Origin: Apiotrichum sp. Y4204 | Lineage: Eukaryota > Basidiomycota > Tremellomycetes > Trichosporonales > Trichosporonaceae | DNA: 64,000 nt | Direction of reading: 5' to 3' | NCBI GenBank assembly: GCA_025531455.1 | Contig: JAMYHL010000058.1 | Span: 124,001 to 188,000 of the forward strand | Part shown: positions 46,808 to 59,046 of the stretch, in pieces | How positions within the stretch are numbered: position 1 is the first letter of the stretch | Layout: the number at the start of each line of letters is the position of its first letter | Notes under the pieces: model-generated | The model's input: only the letters and a program-made list of their open reading frames with translations | The model's database searches: none | What the model was told of the DNA's origin: nothing | Position numbers and translations under genes: made by a program

Positions 46808-49800
46808 ATGTCGAAATCACGAACTCCCGACTCGATACCGCCGCGACGAACACGACAGCGACTACCATTGCCACCAACACAGTCTGTGCGGTCGCGTCCA
46901 CAGACCTGCACTCCCTCACCCTCGCTCCTACCCATACCACGTGCACCACACCCACGGCCACTACCAAGACCGCCGGTCGCGCGCTCGATGGACGACGCAC
47001 TGCATCCGATCGGTCTGGACAGACCCTCGACGGGCAGCCAGACTGTTGCCGAACGCGAGCTACACCTGCCGCTGCGCCACACAGTAGCAGCTCCGCTGGA
47101 TCTCCACCCCACTCCCACTGCTCATATCCCTCTCTCACACGCCCTCTCGTCCATTCTCGCGCCTCTCCCCTCTCCGCCTCTGCCCCATCCTAACTCCGTG
47201 CGAGATGCTCACACCCCAGACACGCCGCGCGCGCGTCGGAAACGACCCAAGCTTCCTGCGCCCCCGCAGGCGCGGGCTTCCCCTGGACCCATCCCGCAGC
47301 CGTATCTCGCTCGTGCTCCGGGGTCAATAACCCCGCAGCCAGAGCTCAGCACTTCGGGTCTCATTCTCCCCTCGGACCACATGCGCTCCGTTGCGGCCTC
47401 GCAACGATACGCAACAGGACTCGCCTCACCTCCGTCTGTCATGCCTGGCGAACGGAATAGTGGTACGGGCACGCCGAGACCCCTTCCCACTCCCACTCCC
47501 CCACATCGACCAGGCTACGCTGCAGGCCTCATAGCCCCGCCAGCTATCATCCCCGGCGGCCGCACTGGATCCCCATTACCACAGGTGCCGGGGATTCTCC
47601 CCCTTCCACGTCCAGTCCTCCCCCATGGAAACAGCTCACGAAGCGTAAATCGTCCTCCTTTACCCGGGCGACGTTCACCCCTCCCTCCACCTCTAGATAC
47701 GGACCTTGCAGCACAAGCTCAAGTCCACCCAGGTCAGGCCAATCCCACCACTCCGCGCCGGCGCGCCGGAGGGCGCCGCATCGTGAATAATGTGGCCCTC
47801 TCGCGGAGACCGACAGTGTCCTCTCGCGAAGACCACTTGTCACGCCGGGCAAGTATGCGGCGTGTAAATGTCTGGGATGGTGAGTTGCCCGAACCACAAG
47901 AGCGCACGGTCACTGACGACAGATCTTCCCGACGAGGTCGAGCCGTTGCCAGAGTTTCCGGATCCATCGCCAAGTTATGTCTCTCGTAATCCCCCGACTT
48001 TCTCATCAGTTGATCCGTCGCCCCGCAGCGGAAGAAGACAAGCTTCACAGCGAGCTTCAATAGCTGCTGACATTGAACGAATCGCTGGCCGACCAGACTC
48101 GCCGCCCCCACCATTCGACGAGGCCATAAAGTCGATGCAATCGCCATCGGTTGACGACTCGGATGACGACGACACGGAGGAGATGCGCGAGGACCGTCGT
48201 ATGTGGAACGCCGATATCCTCCAGGGATTTACATTAGAGGAGCGTGTCGCCCGCGAAGCAGAGCGCCGCGCCGCTCGCGCTTTAGCACAGCAACAAGGCA
48301 CACAGCCGACAGGGCCGGCCTTTACACACAATCGTGGAAATAGCACTGTGAGCGTCGACGCGTCCGAGCTTGATGCTATCATTCGCGAAGCGAATGGCAC
48401 GAAAGAGTCGAGCAAGGAGGATCTGGAACGCGCGGCACGGCAGACCCTTGAGATTCTTGGCGGTCGACGTGCAACCAAGGAGGAAATCCTTGCCGCCGCA
48501 CGTGCAGCCCTCGATGCCAAGGGCAGGACTACGGGATCGCTGTCCGAGACCATTCTTCCAACCGCCCCAGCCCAGTTTGTCGCCTCGGAGACAGGACCAA
48601 AGGTCCTCACACGGAATGAAGAACCGGGCGTCTACTACCGTCTGGTCAAGCCGGGAGGCAAGCAGACAAAGGGCCAGACATCGACGCCTGAGAATACTTC
48701 ATCCCCACCGGCCTCGCAGTCCAATCGCCTCCAACCCTCGGTCCCACCTACGGGTCCCAACTCGTCTACCGTTGACGACATTGCGTCAATATACAACATT
48801 GGTCGTAACCAGATGTCGCCGTCGCCGCGACCGCCTTCGCCATCACTGCGTAACCCTTCGACTGGGTCTGTATCATCGCCGCCTACCCGTTACGACAGGA
48901 TCGCATCACCCCCACCGCCAACGCGTCTCAACTCGAACGGGCGTTCGGCAACACCACAGTTTGGCCAAGATGAGAGTAACCGTGGCGTCAGCCCGGCGTT
49001 TGGCACTCCAGGTCTCAACCGTTCTGATCCGCAGCTCAACTCCACCAACAACCAAATGGCAGGCAACATTGCCCCAGCAGCAGCATCGACAGAGGCCTTG
49101 CTCCAGACCAAGAAGGAAATTCTCGAAGCGCTCGAAAAGGAGCGGCCCAAGGTTCAGGATCTCCCCAGGCCCGTGCACATGACGCAGAACCCAGTTGGTG
49201 CGGTCGTGTCGCTCCCCGAGGAGCCCGGCATATTCTATCGACTCGTGGCCAACAAGGACGGAGTACCAGCTCGTTCACGGAAGCCTTCGGATGGAACAGC
49301 TCCACCCTTGGACCTTCAACCACAGCGATCGCATTCGCCGCAGCTCGGCCACCATAGGGCACACTCGGGATCCCAAGTGCCGACCACTACGTCGCTTCGG
49401 CATCACCGAATGGCTCCTCGTTCCACCACGACAGATGCTCTTCCCCGCCATGAAAGGCACGGCTCGTTCTCCAAAACGCCGTCCAACCTTCGCTCGACAA
49501 ATGTGGACGACTCGCCCAGCGCTCGACCCATTGGCCTCCAAGGTCCCCCAGCTCCACCCGCTGCTCCCGCTCCTCCTCCACCTCTTCCTCCTCGCCCTCC
49601 ACTCGAGTACATTGCCGAGTACAATGCGCCTGTAGCCACCCCCCCCCCTTGGGACACCGCAGCATGGCACACCTCAGTCGACCATCCCACCTGGAACGGC
49701 GTCGGCGGCGCCGCAAACCCTGTACGGCCTGGGCATCACGCGCACCCACGGCTCCTCGGCGTCCATCACGTCCCTAGGTACCCCCTCTGCCCCACCACGC

Positions 49801-52800
49801 GCGCTGCCAAGCCCCGCGCCTCTCCCTGCGGCTCCGGAGCAGTCCGCGACACCGACCCCGCCTCGCCGAGCGCGCTTGCCTCGTATTCCATCCACAGCGT
49901 CCGCCCACTCGTCTCCAGCCCTGTCGAATGGGGCGTTCTCCACGCCGCCCGGTGCCGCAAGGACGAGGAGCCCGGCTCCCAAGCACTCTGGCTCTGGACC
50001 CACACCACTCCCTCCCGTGCCGGGTGACGCTTCTCGCACCCCTCCTTTTCGATCGGGGTCGACGATGACTTCTTATACCCCACCCAGGGTTGAGAGTCCG
50101 TGTCCAACTGAGACGATGCGTCCACAGCCCGCACCTGTGACCGTACCAGGGGCTGAACCTGCGCCCCGGGCTGAGAGCCCTCTGGTCGCAAGAGCTGTTA
50201 GCCCGACCGTGCAGCCCCAACTAGAGGCAACCGCTCCGGCCCCATCTACGTCACCTACGGCCCATGGCCAACTGACGTCCGGCCCGCCGCTTCCCTCGAC
50301 TGAAGTCCTGGACCTGTCGAGCCCCACGGCCAGGTTGCCTACCGAGGATCCTACTCCCCGGGTTCGCAGTCCAGCATCTGTAGGACCTAAGTCAGCCTCC
50401 CAGTGCCCGACGCCGCCTGCGAGACAGCCTCGGAGTACACCGCCGCCTCCCCGCGAACAGGCTCAGGGTGATCTACGGAGTCCAGTGCCGACTGCTCCCA
50501 ACAGAGCACAGAGTCCCCTTCCTGTCGTGACTGTAGCTCCTGTCCCTTCCACTGGGCCTGCAGTGCCGACTACAGCTTCACCTCAGGCAACACCTGACGC
50601 TTCCGCGGAAACACCAGCAGCTGTGGGGATGAGCTCTGTTGGCACCGCGGCATCTCCAGAGCCACAAGCCACCGTTCCACTTCGCTCGACCCCAAGCTCC
50701 AACTCTGTCCACTCCATGGCCAGCGTTGGCTCCTCAACCACGCCCCCAATTGCCACCTCGGCAAGCATGCCTGCGCTGGGTGCGTACTCGATGCTTAGTG
50801 CAGCACCCGGTTCTGGCCGTTATGGGTCCAGGTCAGGCGCGAACAGTCCCGAGGTCAGCCTCGACTCGCCGTCCTCGATGGTCGACAACAGGTTGACCCC
50901 GGCGGACAACGCGTCCATCAAGTCGGGGTCGACAGGCTCAACCAGCGTCAACCAGCTGCCCAGGGTTCCTGAGAGAGCACGAACCCCGAAACAAGGAGAG
51001 CGCTCCCCTAACCCGTCGTTTCCTTCTGCACCTGTCCTTGTTCCTCAAGCTGCGCCTGCACCTGCAACAGAGGGAGCCAGGCAGCGTCCGCGCTGGATGC
51101 CCCAATGGGGCTCGTCGAGCTCTTCCCGTGGCGACGCCAATGCTCACTCTAAGCAAATCTTCGGCGATTTGTGGCGCCGCCCGACGAACCGCAACAACAC
51201 TGAGCCAGTCGGGAAGCCCGCTGCCGAAGCTGCCGCGGGTCCCCAACACCGCCATACGCACTCGGAAGGTGCGCATTATCCCGTGCTGAGTGCATCGCCA
51301 CAGCCGGACGATTCGAACCTGGATGAGTTGGACGAGACCGACAGGCCCCAGCCAGAGCGGTCCGCTTCAGTTTCTTCTACCTCGTCGCAGCCGCAGGTAT
51401 ACTCTCTGCCGCCCGGTGCGCTCCCGTCGGCTCTTTCGCCGCGTCTGCAAATCCCCTCGCGGAGCACGGACAGCCCGAAGTCTCCCGACCTCGCGCTGAG
51501 TAGCCTCTATGTTCCCATGCCGCCACCGCGCGCTCCTGAGCCTCCGCGCCGTCCGTCTGCTCGCCGTCCTGGACAAACGCCTGAGGACATCCCGCAACTA
51601 TTGCAGTCGCCCATAACGGAGGAGCCGGAGGAAGTTGAGGGGCCGGCGCCCGTGCAGCCCGTCTCGACCGTTGTGGATGACAAGGAGGAGAAGAGTGTTG
51701 AGCAGGCGGGCCACGCGGATGAAGAGGTGGAACCCAAGACGGAGGTGGAGAAGGAAGAGGTGGAGAAGATGGACGAGAAGCTCCAAGTGGACCGCCAGGG
51801 GGTCGACACCCACGACGCCGAGACGGAGACGGCTGAGACGAAACCCCAGGACGAGCGCGTCACCGAGCCGGAGGCGGCTGAGAAGCAGACCCAGGACGAG
51901 CGCGTCACCGAGCCGGAGACGAAGATTCAGGACGAGCCCGTCACTGGGCCGCAGACCGAGGACGAGGAAAGTGAGGGCGAATCGGAGACCGAGAGCACCT
52001 TCCGCCACAGGGCCCCAGCTGTGCCACCGTCGCTTCCTCCGCTGTTCTCGCACAGCTACGATCCCGGGGAGCATTCATCGCTGCTGACCGATGGGCTTCC
52101 GTCTGAGTGGCATTCAACGCCTACGCCTGAGAACGAAGAGCCAGAGCTGAGCCCCAACCGGGAGGCTGCACTTCTGCGCCGCGATCTCACAGAGACCCCC
52201 GGACGGTCACCCCGCCCCAAGTCGGTGGCAGCGGGTAAACGTCCTGCGGCGCCGCCACCGCCGCCGCAGCTCTTGACCGTCCCCGCGGTCATGCAGCTCA
52301 AGAAGGGTGGGATCTCGGCGAACCCGCCCTCGCCCCTCAACGTTTCGCCCGAGATTGCGTCTCTGGCGGCATCCACATCGGCTCTCCTGACCCTCCTTGA
52401 GGCCGATGAACGGCCGATGGCGGAGTCGAGCGCACAGGGTGCAGCCAAGGCGGCGGTTGCGCAGAAATACCGCCACGAGCTGGCGCAACAACGTGAGATC
52501 GAGGCGCAGATTCACGAGTCACTTGAGCACGATGAGGCTCGCAGCCACGTTCAGACCCCGGAACCTTGGCAGGATAAGGGTTCTCTCGCGTCTGCACACG
52601 CCAGGGCAGACGATGACTCGGAAGGACAAGGCCCCGGGCAGGTCAACGGTCGCGCTACCGACAATGGCGATCGTGGTCGCCGGCTGCCTCCGCCCCCACC
52701 GCCGCGCAACAGACCTGCTTCGACCCCGGGCCCGCTGTCTGCATCCGCGGTTGAATTGCCCTCGTCCGCGGGTCACCCGTCGCCCTCCTCTGATAACACG

Positions 52801-54196
52801 ATGCGCCATCAGTCCTCGCCTCTGCACATCTCGACCGGAGCTTCGTCGTCCAATGTTGGCTCACCTACCGACCTGCGCCGCCGCGCACCGGGACCACCAC
52901 CTGCGCGACCACCCCCGCCTCCGCCTCCCAAGTCGCCCTCGAAGCGTCCACCTCCGCCCCCTCCGCCGCCGAAGAAACGCAGCAGCCTGCCCCTGTCGGC
53001 CAAGCTTGCGGAACTCAGGGCCAGGGAAGGTGACGTCTTTTCATTCCCATTGGGTCCCTCGCCCCGCGGCGCCCTCGGCAGCCCGCTCACGCTTGACTGC
53101 GAGGATGCAACCGAGTCCCTCTTGCAGCCGCCGCTGAGTGCTCACACAACGGGCGGCAAGTCGATGCTCGTCTCCCCGCTCGACCCGCATCCTCCGACCA
53201 TATTTGTCCCGCCGCTGCCCCGCAGGCCTAACAGCCCGCCACCAGGGATCTCGCCCGTAGAAGGGCAGTCGAAGGACTTCAGAGGCCCGCCGCCTCTGCC
53301 GCCCCTGCCGCCCCAGTCGCGTCCACCACGCCGCACCCCACCTCCCCCACCGCCGCCACGCAATGCGGCTAACCTTGTCGCCGGGCGTTCCGGTCGCGGT
53401 GCTTTTGCAGCGAGGCACCAGCTGCTGAACCAGATGGCATCGTCGTCGACGAGTTCGCTGGATGCCACGACCCCGGAGGCCGAGGAGCAAGCCGAAGAGG
53501 CAGCCACGCCCCGTCGTGGTCAGGAGGAGCCAGCCGCAGCACCCGCCACGCCCCACCGTCGACCGCCTGTCTACTCGCGGTCCCCGCAGCCGTGGCCGTC
53601 GCGGACGCCGACAGTCTCAAACGGCATTGCGAGCAATCACAATCACTCGCCGGACTCGGAGCCGCCGACCGCCAGCTCACAAGAGCTAGTGACACCCGTC
53701 GCGCCGACCGCGGCTCCCCACGAAGCGCCTGAGGATGCCGAAGTGACTGATCTGGATGTGTTTGTGTCACGTCTCGAGGGTACCGGGCGTGAATACGAGG
53801 TGAGTAAAAAATGGGTGCCAGAGGCACTGCGGTGCGCTATCAGGCCGACGCGGGCGTGAGGACATTGCTGACTTGCAGGGTTTGAACCGCGTGACCGAGT
53901 TTGTTGGTGGGGCGACGGAAGCTGGCGCGTCGCCGGTAGCGCTTGCCACCCTCATCCGCGCGCCTGTCGTTGAGATGCAGCGCCGGGTGAACAAGGACGG
54001 CCGTGTCAAGCTCAAGCTCGCGGTGCTTGATGTGCGCGTGTCCAACTGTCCCATCTGCCTCTCGCAGTTCCGTCGGGACGAGTTGGCAGTTGTGCTCCCG
54101 CGTTGCGGACACGTGAGCCACGAGTCGTGCGCGCGGCGCTGGTTCAACGAGAGCAGTCTGTGCATGGTGTGCCGCACGCCGCTGGGAGACGAGTAG
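46808..54196 (+). CDS. Giant Pro/Ser-rich RING-H2 protein (putative E3 ubiquitin ligase)
   Basis: About 2,400 aa, disordered except for a C-terminal RING-H2 domain. Exons 46808-47879, 47923-about 49631, 49663-53799 and 53879-54196. The last exon has CPIC-LSQF, RCGHVSH-ESC and CMVC, a complete C3H2C3 set, so ubiquitin transfer is expected. The body is rich in Pro, Ser and Thr with many PPPPP blocks (SH3/WW/profilin-type ligands), an acidic Glu/Lys region with repeated 'QDERVTEPE' units (about 51840-51950), and two copies of an EEPGxxYRLV box. The frame changes by +1 at 49632-49662: either a 31-nt intron with a weak donor or one extra C in a run of ten. The ATG at 46808 is the first in the open frame, and upstream exons may exist. 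Substrate and location unknown; a cortical or actin-linked scaffold ligase is a guess. Confidence 0.82.
49639..49648 (+). other. Run of ten C at a reading-frame break
   Basis: The upstream frame is real up to PVATPPP and the downstream frame is real from LGTPQHGTPQSTIPPG. They differ by one base exactly across this homopolymer. With nine C the frame would be continuous. Confidence 0.9.
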
Positions 54197-54424
54197 AGAG
54201 AGGTAGTGGATACGACGGATGATCTAATGAGACGGATGACGAAGACGACGGAAGAGACACTTTTAGATCCAGACTCATTCAGTGGCCCGATTTTGACGCG
54301 CAACAATCTCGCACTACCAGATCACGCACGGCGCGTGTGAGTGTACGATCGAATCATGTAGTCTTGTAATAGTATCATGCTACATATGCAATGCAGATAT
54401 CTGCTGCGGGGTGCGGTACTTTGT

Positions 54425-56423
54425 CTACGCATTCTGCTGCCCGCCAGCGACATAATTGTTGAGCCTGGGATCAGCCAGTCCCCAGCACCCCTCCCAGCAC
54501 TCACATGTGGACAAACGGCGCCATGACGCCCACGACGTCTGCGACGCGCTGCGCAAACCCGGCATCGAGGACCTCGTCGTCCGAGAACCTGCCGTCAGCC
54601 CAGACTCGAAACCAGCAAAGAAAAACCAGACGCACGGCTTGATGACCACAAACGAGCGGAGCTTGAGCAGCGCAATCTCGGGATGCGTCTTATCCACGCC
54701 CTTGGGCGCGACCTTGAGTTCGTCCCTCTGTCCAAAGATATTCCTTTTACCGCCCTTTGGCAGCGGGACCGGCTCGCCAAAGAGCTGCACAAACTGTGGC
54801 TGCGAAATGACGCTCTTGAGCGGGCCCGCCGCCCCATTCATAATACTCTCCCGCATGCGCATGAGCACATCCTTTTCCGGCTGCCACAGCCCACACGCGA
54901 TAAACGTGTCGCCGGGGCAGAGGTACAGGTGGTATCCTGCCCACGGGCCCTTGCGCCCGCTACGCGACGTCGTCATCCCGTAGTTTGTCTTGTACGGCGA
55001 CTTGTCCGCCGCGAACCGCACATCGCGGTAGATCCGGTGCTGGGCTGTTAGATATGTAGATATAGAGGGTTGTATATCACTCACGCAGAGGTCGCGCGCA
55101 GGCACAATCGGGAGCTGCGTGTCCTGCGCGGCCATGAGCGGCTGGAGGTGCTGCACAAACTCGCGCCATTCCTGGGTGTGTCAGCATCAAAGAAGTCTAG
55201 TTTTCAGCCGCCCGCTCACCTGCTCCGACTTGCGGAACCACGGCTCGTGCGCGCGGAACCACTCGCGGTCGTTTTGCGCGGGATACATCAGCGCCTCGAG
55301 GAACGCCAGCGTGTTGCGCGAGACCTGCCCCGCGGGAACTGGCGTCAGAAGACAACAAGAAACAAAAGCAGTAGCACTCACCCCAGCCCTTCTTCGGCGC
55401 GGGGCGGATACGCGCAACGATAGTCTGCCCCTCCTCGAGCTCGACCTCCGAGTCCGACTCGTCCATGTATTTCTTCGGCGGCGCCTTCTTGCCCAGTTTC
55501 CGCGGCTTGCCATCCGGCAGCGACCCCCGGGCGCGTTGTGGCGCCCCCTCCACATCGTCGATATCCTCGCTCGCCGCAGAGTCCTTGTCGCTCTCGACAA
55601 ACCCCTCAGACGCCGAGTCGCTCCCCTCCTCATCGACAAAGTCCTCGCTCGAACCCAGCCCGCTCGAAGAGGAGTCAGACCCGGATCCGGACAGCTCGGC
55701 CTCGGCCTCGCGGACGGCCGCTCGCGCGCGCACGGCCGACGCCCGCGGCGCCTTGGCTCGTGCCGGGGGTGGGGGGCTCACACTCTCGGCCGGCTTGCTC
55801 TGGCTCTTCCGCGCGCGCTTTGCTGGCTTCGGCGGTGCGGCCTTTGCGCGCGCGGCAGGCGCGGCAGGGGCACGCGGGGCAGGCTTGGCGGATTTTGCGT
55901 CGCTCTCGCTGTTATTATCGCTCTTGGTCGTCGCCTTGCGTGCGCGCCTCGAAGGGCTGGCTTTCACGCGTGTCGCGCGGGGTGCATCCTCGTCACTCCC
56001 CGGCGTCGCGTTTCGCGTTGTACGTGTCGTGCGGTTCCGAGACGTTGATGCGCTTCCACTCGCGTTCTCACTCACACGACGGGCGGGTTTTGCCTTCGTG
56101 TCCTCCGCGACGTCCTCGACACGTCGTCCCTTCTTCGCCGGCTTGGCCTTCCGCGGCGGCGGCGGCGGCGGCGTGCTCTCCCCCCCGTCGCTCCCTTCAC
56201 TCCCCTCATCCTCATCCCCACTCCCGCTCCCACTCCCACTGCCGTCGCTATCCAGCACGTGGCGCCCGCGCTTCCTGCCCGTGTCCGCATTCCGCTGCCA
56301 TGCCGGGATGCTGCGCGCCGCGGCGCCGACGCGCGGGACCGCACGCAGCGGCGGGGGGCGCGGCGGCGTGCTGTCCCGCGACCCCGGAGACCCCGGAGAT
56401 AGAGGAGAGGACGAGTCACTCAT
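54425..56423 (-). CDS. DUF2461 domain protein with long charged disordered N-terminus
   Basis: Six exons (56423-55382, 55338-55220, 55171-55085, 55039-54636, 54588-54505, 54464-54425) give 591 aa in phase. The C-terminal 245 residues match DUF2461: LAFLEALMYPAQNDREWFRA, HRIYRDVRFAADKSPYKTNY, GPWAGYHLYLCPGDTFIACG, LWQPEKDVL, then KPFSDDEVLDAGFAQRV. This domain occurs from bacteria to fungi and has no settled biochemical role. The first 330 residues are low-complexity: alternating Lys/Arg/Ala/Pro stretches and acidic Ser/Asp/Glu clusters, with PKKYMDESDSEVELEEG near the domain. That pattern, with many KRARK-type signals, suggests a nuclear or nucleolar, chromatin-associated protein (inference). 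An upstream ATG at 56447 is also in frame. Confidence 0.86.
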
Positions 56424-57043
56424 AGCGAGATGCGAGATTGATAGCAAGCGTGTGGGTGGGATGGGTGTTGCCGCGGTTACTGTTGGTGAGTACCAGTATC
56501 GTGATATGTTTGTTGCGAGATTGGTTGGCGCGTCGGGGGCCGTCGATTTTCGTGTGGGGCAGGCAGAGATAACCGACTAACTCCCTGGCGACACTTATGT
56601 CGCGGTTTCTTCTCGAGCACGAAACTAAGTATTTGCTACGCGCTATGCGCTGCTCGCTGCTCGCTGCGCGTGTGTCACTGGTCGTGCGTCACTGGTCGTC
56701 TGCTGCGCCACCGCACGGCCCTCGAGAGCGGGAGGATATCGAGTAAAGAGAGGGAGAGCGAGAGTGGGGAGTAAGGAGTAGATTGGTGGGGAATGTACCG
56801 TGCGCGCGGGTCTGGCGGGTATAGCAAGTAACAGGATATTAATCTCAGTGTTGTACTCCTCTCTCTCTCTTTGCTCCTCTACTCGTCGTCGTGGTTTGGG
56901 CGTTGCTCGCTACCACACGCAGCGCGCTCGCCGCCCCTTGACTACACGCAAGGCCAACTTTCCCACGGTGCTTCCGGCTTCCGGTGCCGCCCTCCCACTC
57001 CTCCCGCGCTCGTAACCCTATTTCTCCGGCAAACGTCAACGTC
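56424..57043. other. Divergent intergenic region, DUF2461 gene / Gtr1 gene
   Basis: 620 bases holding both promoters. It has short direct repeats of GCTGCTCGCTGC type (56648-56668), a GAGAGGGAGAGCGAGAG tract (about 56748-56765) and CTCTCTCTCTCTTTGCTCCTC (about 56860-56880). No gene seen. Confidence 0.5.
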
Positions 57044-58618
57044 ATGATGTACGATTCGCCCCGTCACTCTACGCCGTACAATCTCACCATGTCGTCCGCG
57101 TCGAGGAGAAAGGTGCGTGCTGCGTACTGCGTCGCGGGAGGCCCACTGGCGGCGGTACGGACATCGGTGCTGACGGCAGGTCCTGCTGATGGGCAAGTCG
57201 GGTGCGTGCACGAACAAGCAGCGGGTGGCGGCCGAGAAGTTTCTGTTTCGTGGGGCGTTCGTGGGCTTGACTGACGACAGGGAGCGGCAAGACGTCGATG
57301 CGCAGTGTTATTTTGTGAGTACCTTGCTGCTATTCTTCTGCTGACGCTGTAGCTCAAACTACTCGGCCAAGGATACGCGGCGGCTCGGAGCGACGATCGA
57401 TGTCGAGCAGAGCGCGGTGCGCCTCCTCGGCTCGCTCGTGCTGGTAAGTACAGTGACGTGTGGGCGGCAGTTGTCTCCCCAGAGCGACCCAATCTACCTT
57501 TTTCTTTCGCTGACTCCAGAACCTCTGGGACTGCGGAGGCCAAGACGCGTTTCTGGACAACTACCTCTCGGCGCAGCGCGACACGGTGTTTAGCAATGTC
57601 GCGGTGCTGATTTATGTGTTTGACGTGACGTCGCACGAGTGGGAGACGGACGTGCGGTACTTTGAGGAGAATCTCGAGGCGCTGCGAGAAAATAGCCCGG
57701 ATGCAGGCGTGTGGGTCCTCGTCAACAAGATGGACCTCGTGGACAAGGAGGATCCCAAGCGGACGAAATACGCCGAGCGCAAGGCCGAGATCCTCGCGCT
57801 CAACGACAAGATATCCGCCGACGAGCCTAATGCCGGCCCGTGCCGCTGCTTCCCCACGAGTATCTGGGACGAGTCGCTGTACAAGGTATGTGCGAGCGGA
57901 GCCACAACAAAAAGCTCCTGGACATGCGCAGCGATACTCACACCCCCGCAGGCGTGGTCGTCCGTCATCCACACGCTCATCCCCAACATCTCGCTCATCA
58001 CGGCACATCTGAGCTTTATGCGAGACCTGTGCGCGGCTGCCGAGGCCGTCATGTTTGAGGGCGACACGTTTTTGGTCATGGCCAAATCTGGTTCTCCGTT
58101 GGATTCCGAGTCGTTTGACGAGTTTGACAGCACGGAGCAGATTGCGGGATACGACCGGCTCGACCGGCAGCGGTTTGAGAAGATTTCAGAAATCATCAAG
58201 TCGTTCCGCAAGACGTGCCAGCGCACCGGCGAGACATTTATCGGGTTTGAGAGCGTGTTTGACGGCGTGACTGTTGTGCTTGAGCCGCTCACCAAGAACA
58301 CGTTTATTCTCATTGTTTCCACCGACCCCCGCATCCAGCCCGCCCTCATCAAGTACAACATCCACATGGCCCAGCTCCACTTTGCCGAGATTGCGACCAT
58401 GGACAAGTTTGTGCGCAAGTGCAAGTGAGTCTAGCTGCGCTGCTGTAACCGGGTTGTTCTTTCTCATTCCGCTCACACTCAGTATCTGCTGCGCAACCGT
58501 CAAGACGCTCACGGACGTGTCCTACGACCCGGCCGCCAAGGACGACCCCAAGGTGCGCGCGTGGGATGACGTCGGCATCGACCTCGCAACCCAGCCGCCG
58601 CCTGTTGCCGCGGCGTGA
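57044..58618 (+). CDS. GTR1: Rag GTPase, Gtr1/RagA type
   Basis: Small GTPase that pairs with Gtr2/RagC on the vacuole and signals amino acid sufficiency to TORC1. Seven exons (57044 or 57089-57112, 57180-57201, 57281-57314, 57353-57443, 57520-57885, 57952-58424, 58483-58618). From ATG 57089 the product is 381 aa; from 57044 it is 396 aa. VLLMGKSGSGKTSMRSVIFS is assembled from three tiny exons (22 and 34 nt in the middle). ATIDVEQSAVRLLG is the effector region, LWDCGGQD replaces the usual DTAGQE, and VNKMDLVD is the base-specificity motif. The C-terminal half is a roadblock-like dimerisation domain. The start at 57089 (MSSASRRKVLLMG) matches family length better; both are in frame. Confidence 0.95.
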
Positions 58619-59046
58619 GCCGTCTTGTTCAAGCAGCCTCGTAGGCCGCAAGCTCATAGCTCGTACTCGTAGCTCGTAGACTCCAAATACCCCGCCCTGC
58701 GCCAGGCATACCGCCGCGCTCCTTCACTCTCCCATTCCTCTTCCTCCCAAACACCCTCCCCTCCCCCTCCTAATCGTAGAGCGCACAGGGCGTGCATAGC
58801 AGTGATGTACAATAGTACTGTAGCTAGAGGTACAGCGTGGTGACAGTGGCAGGATGGGACGGATGGGACGGATGGGACGGATGGGACGGATGGTAAGGAG
58901 GTGATGGAAGGCTCGAGTTGAGCCGACAGGACAGGACAGGGAGATACGGACAGATAGACACCCGACGAGCAACGGGATGCAAGCATCTTAGCTAGCTCAG
59001 CTAGCTCAGCTCGCTCAGCTCGGCGGCGGCCCAGAAGACGGCCCCT
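58619..59046. other. Convergent 3' region with short tandem repeats
   Basis: 428 bases between the Gtr1 stop and the stop of the PA-rich protein. It contains GTAGCTCGTA-type repeats at the left end, the 9-base repeat listed separately, and a TCAGCTAGCTCAGCT cluster at 58995-59020. No gene seen. Confidence 0.55.
58852..58893 (+). repeat. 9-bp tandem repeat, about 4.7 copies
   Basis: Unit GGATGGGAC repeated without change in the 3' intergenic region, breaking off at GGATGG. A minisatellite-like array that may vary between strains. Confidence 0.92.

Noticed and set aside
55040..55045. First of two tandem acceptors (ACAG|CCCAG) for exon 4 of the DUF2461 gene
   Set aside because: Using the first AG shifts the frame; the second keeps HRIYRDVRF in frame.
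55465..56580. Plus-strand open frame of about 370 codons
   Set aside because: Antisense to the low-complexity N-terminus of the DUF2461 gene; it mirrors the repeated codons of that gene.
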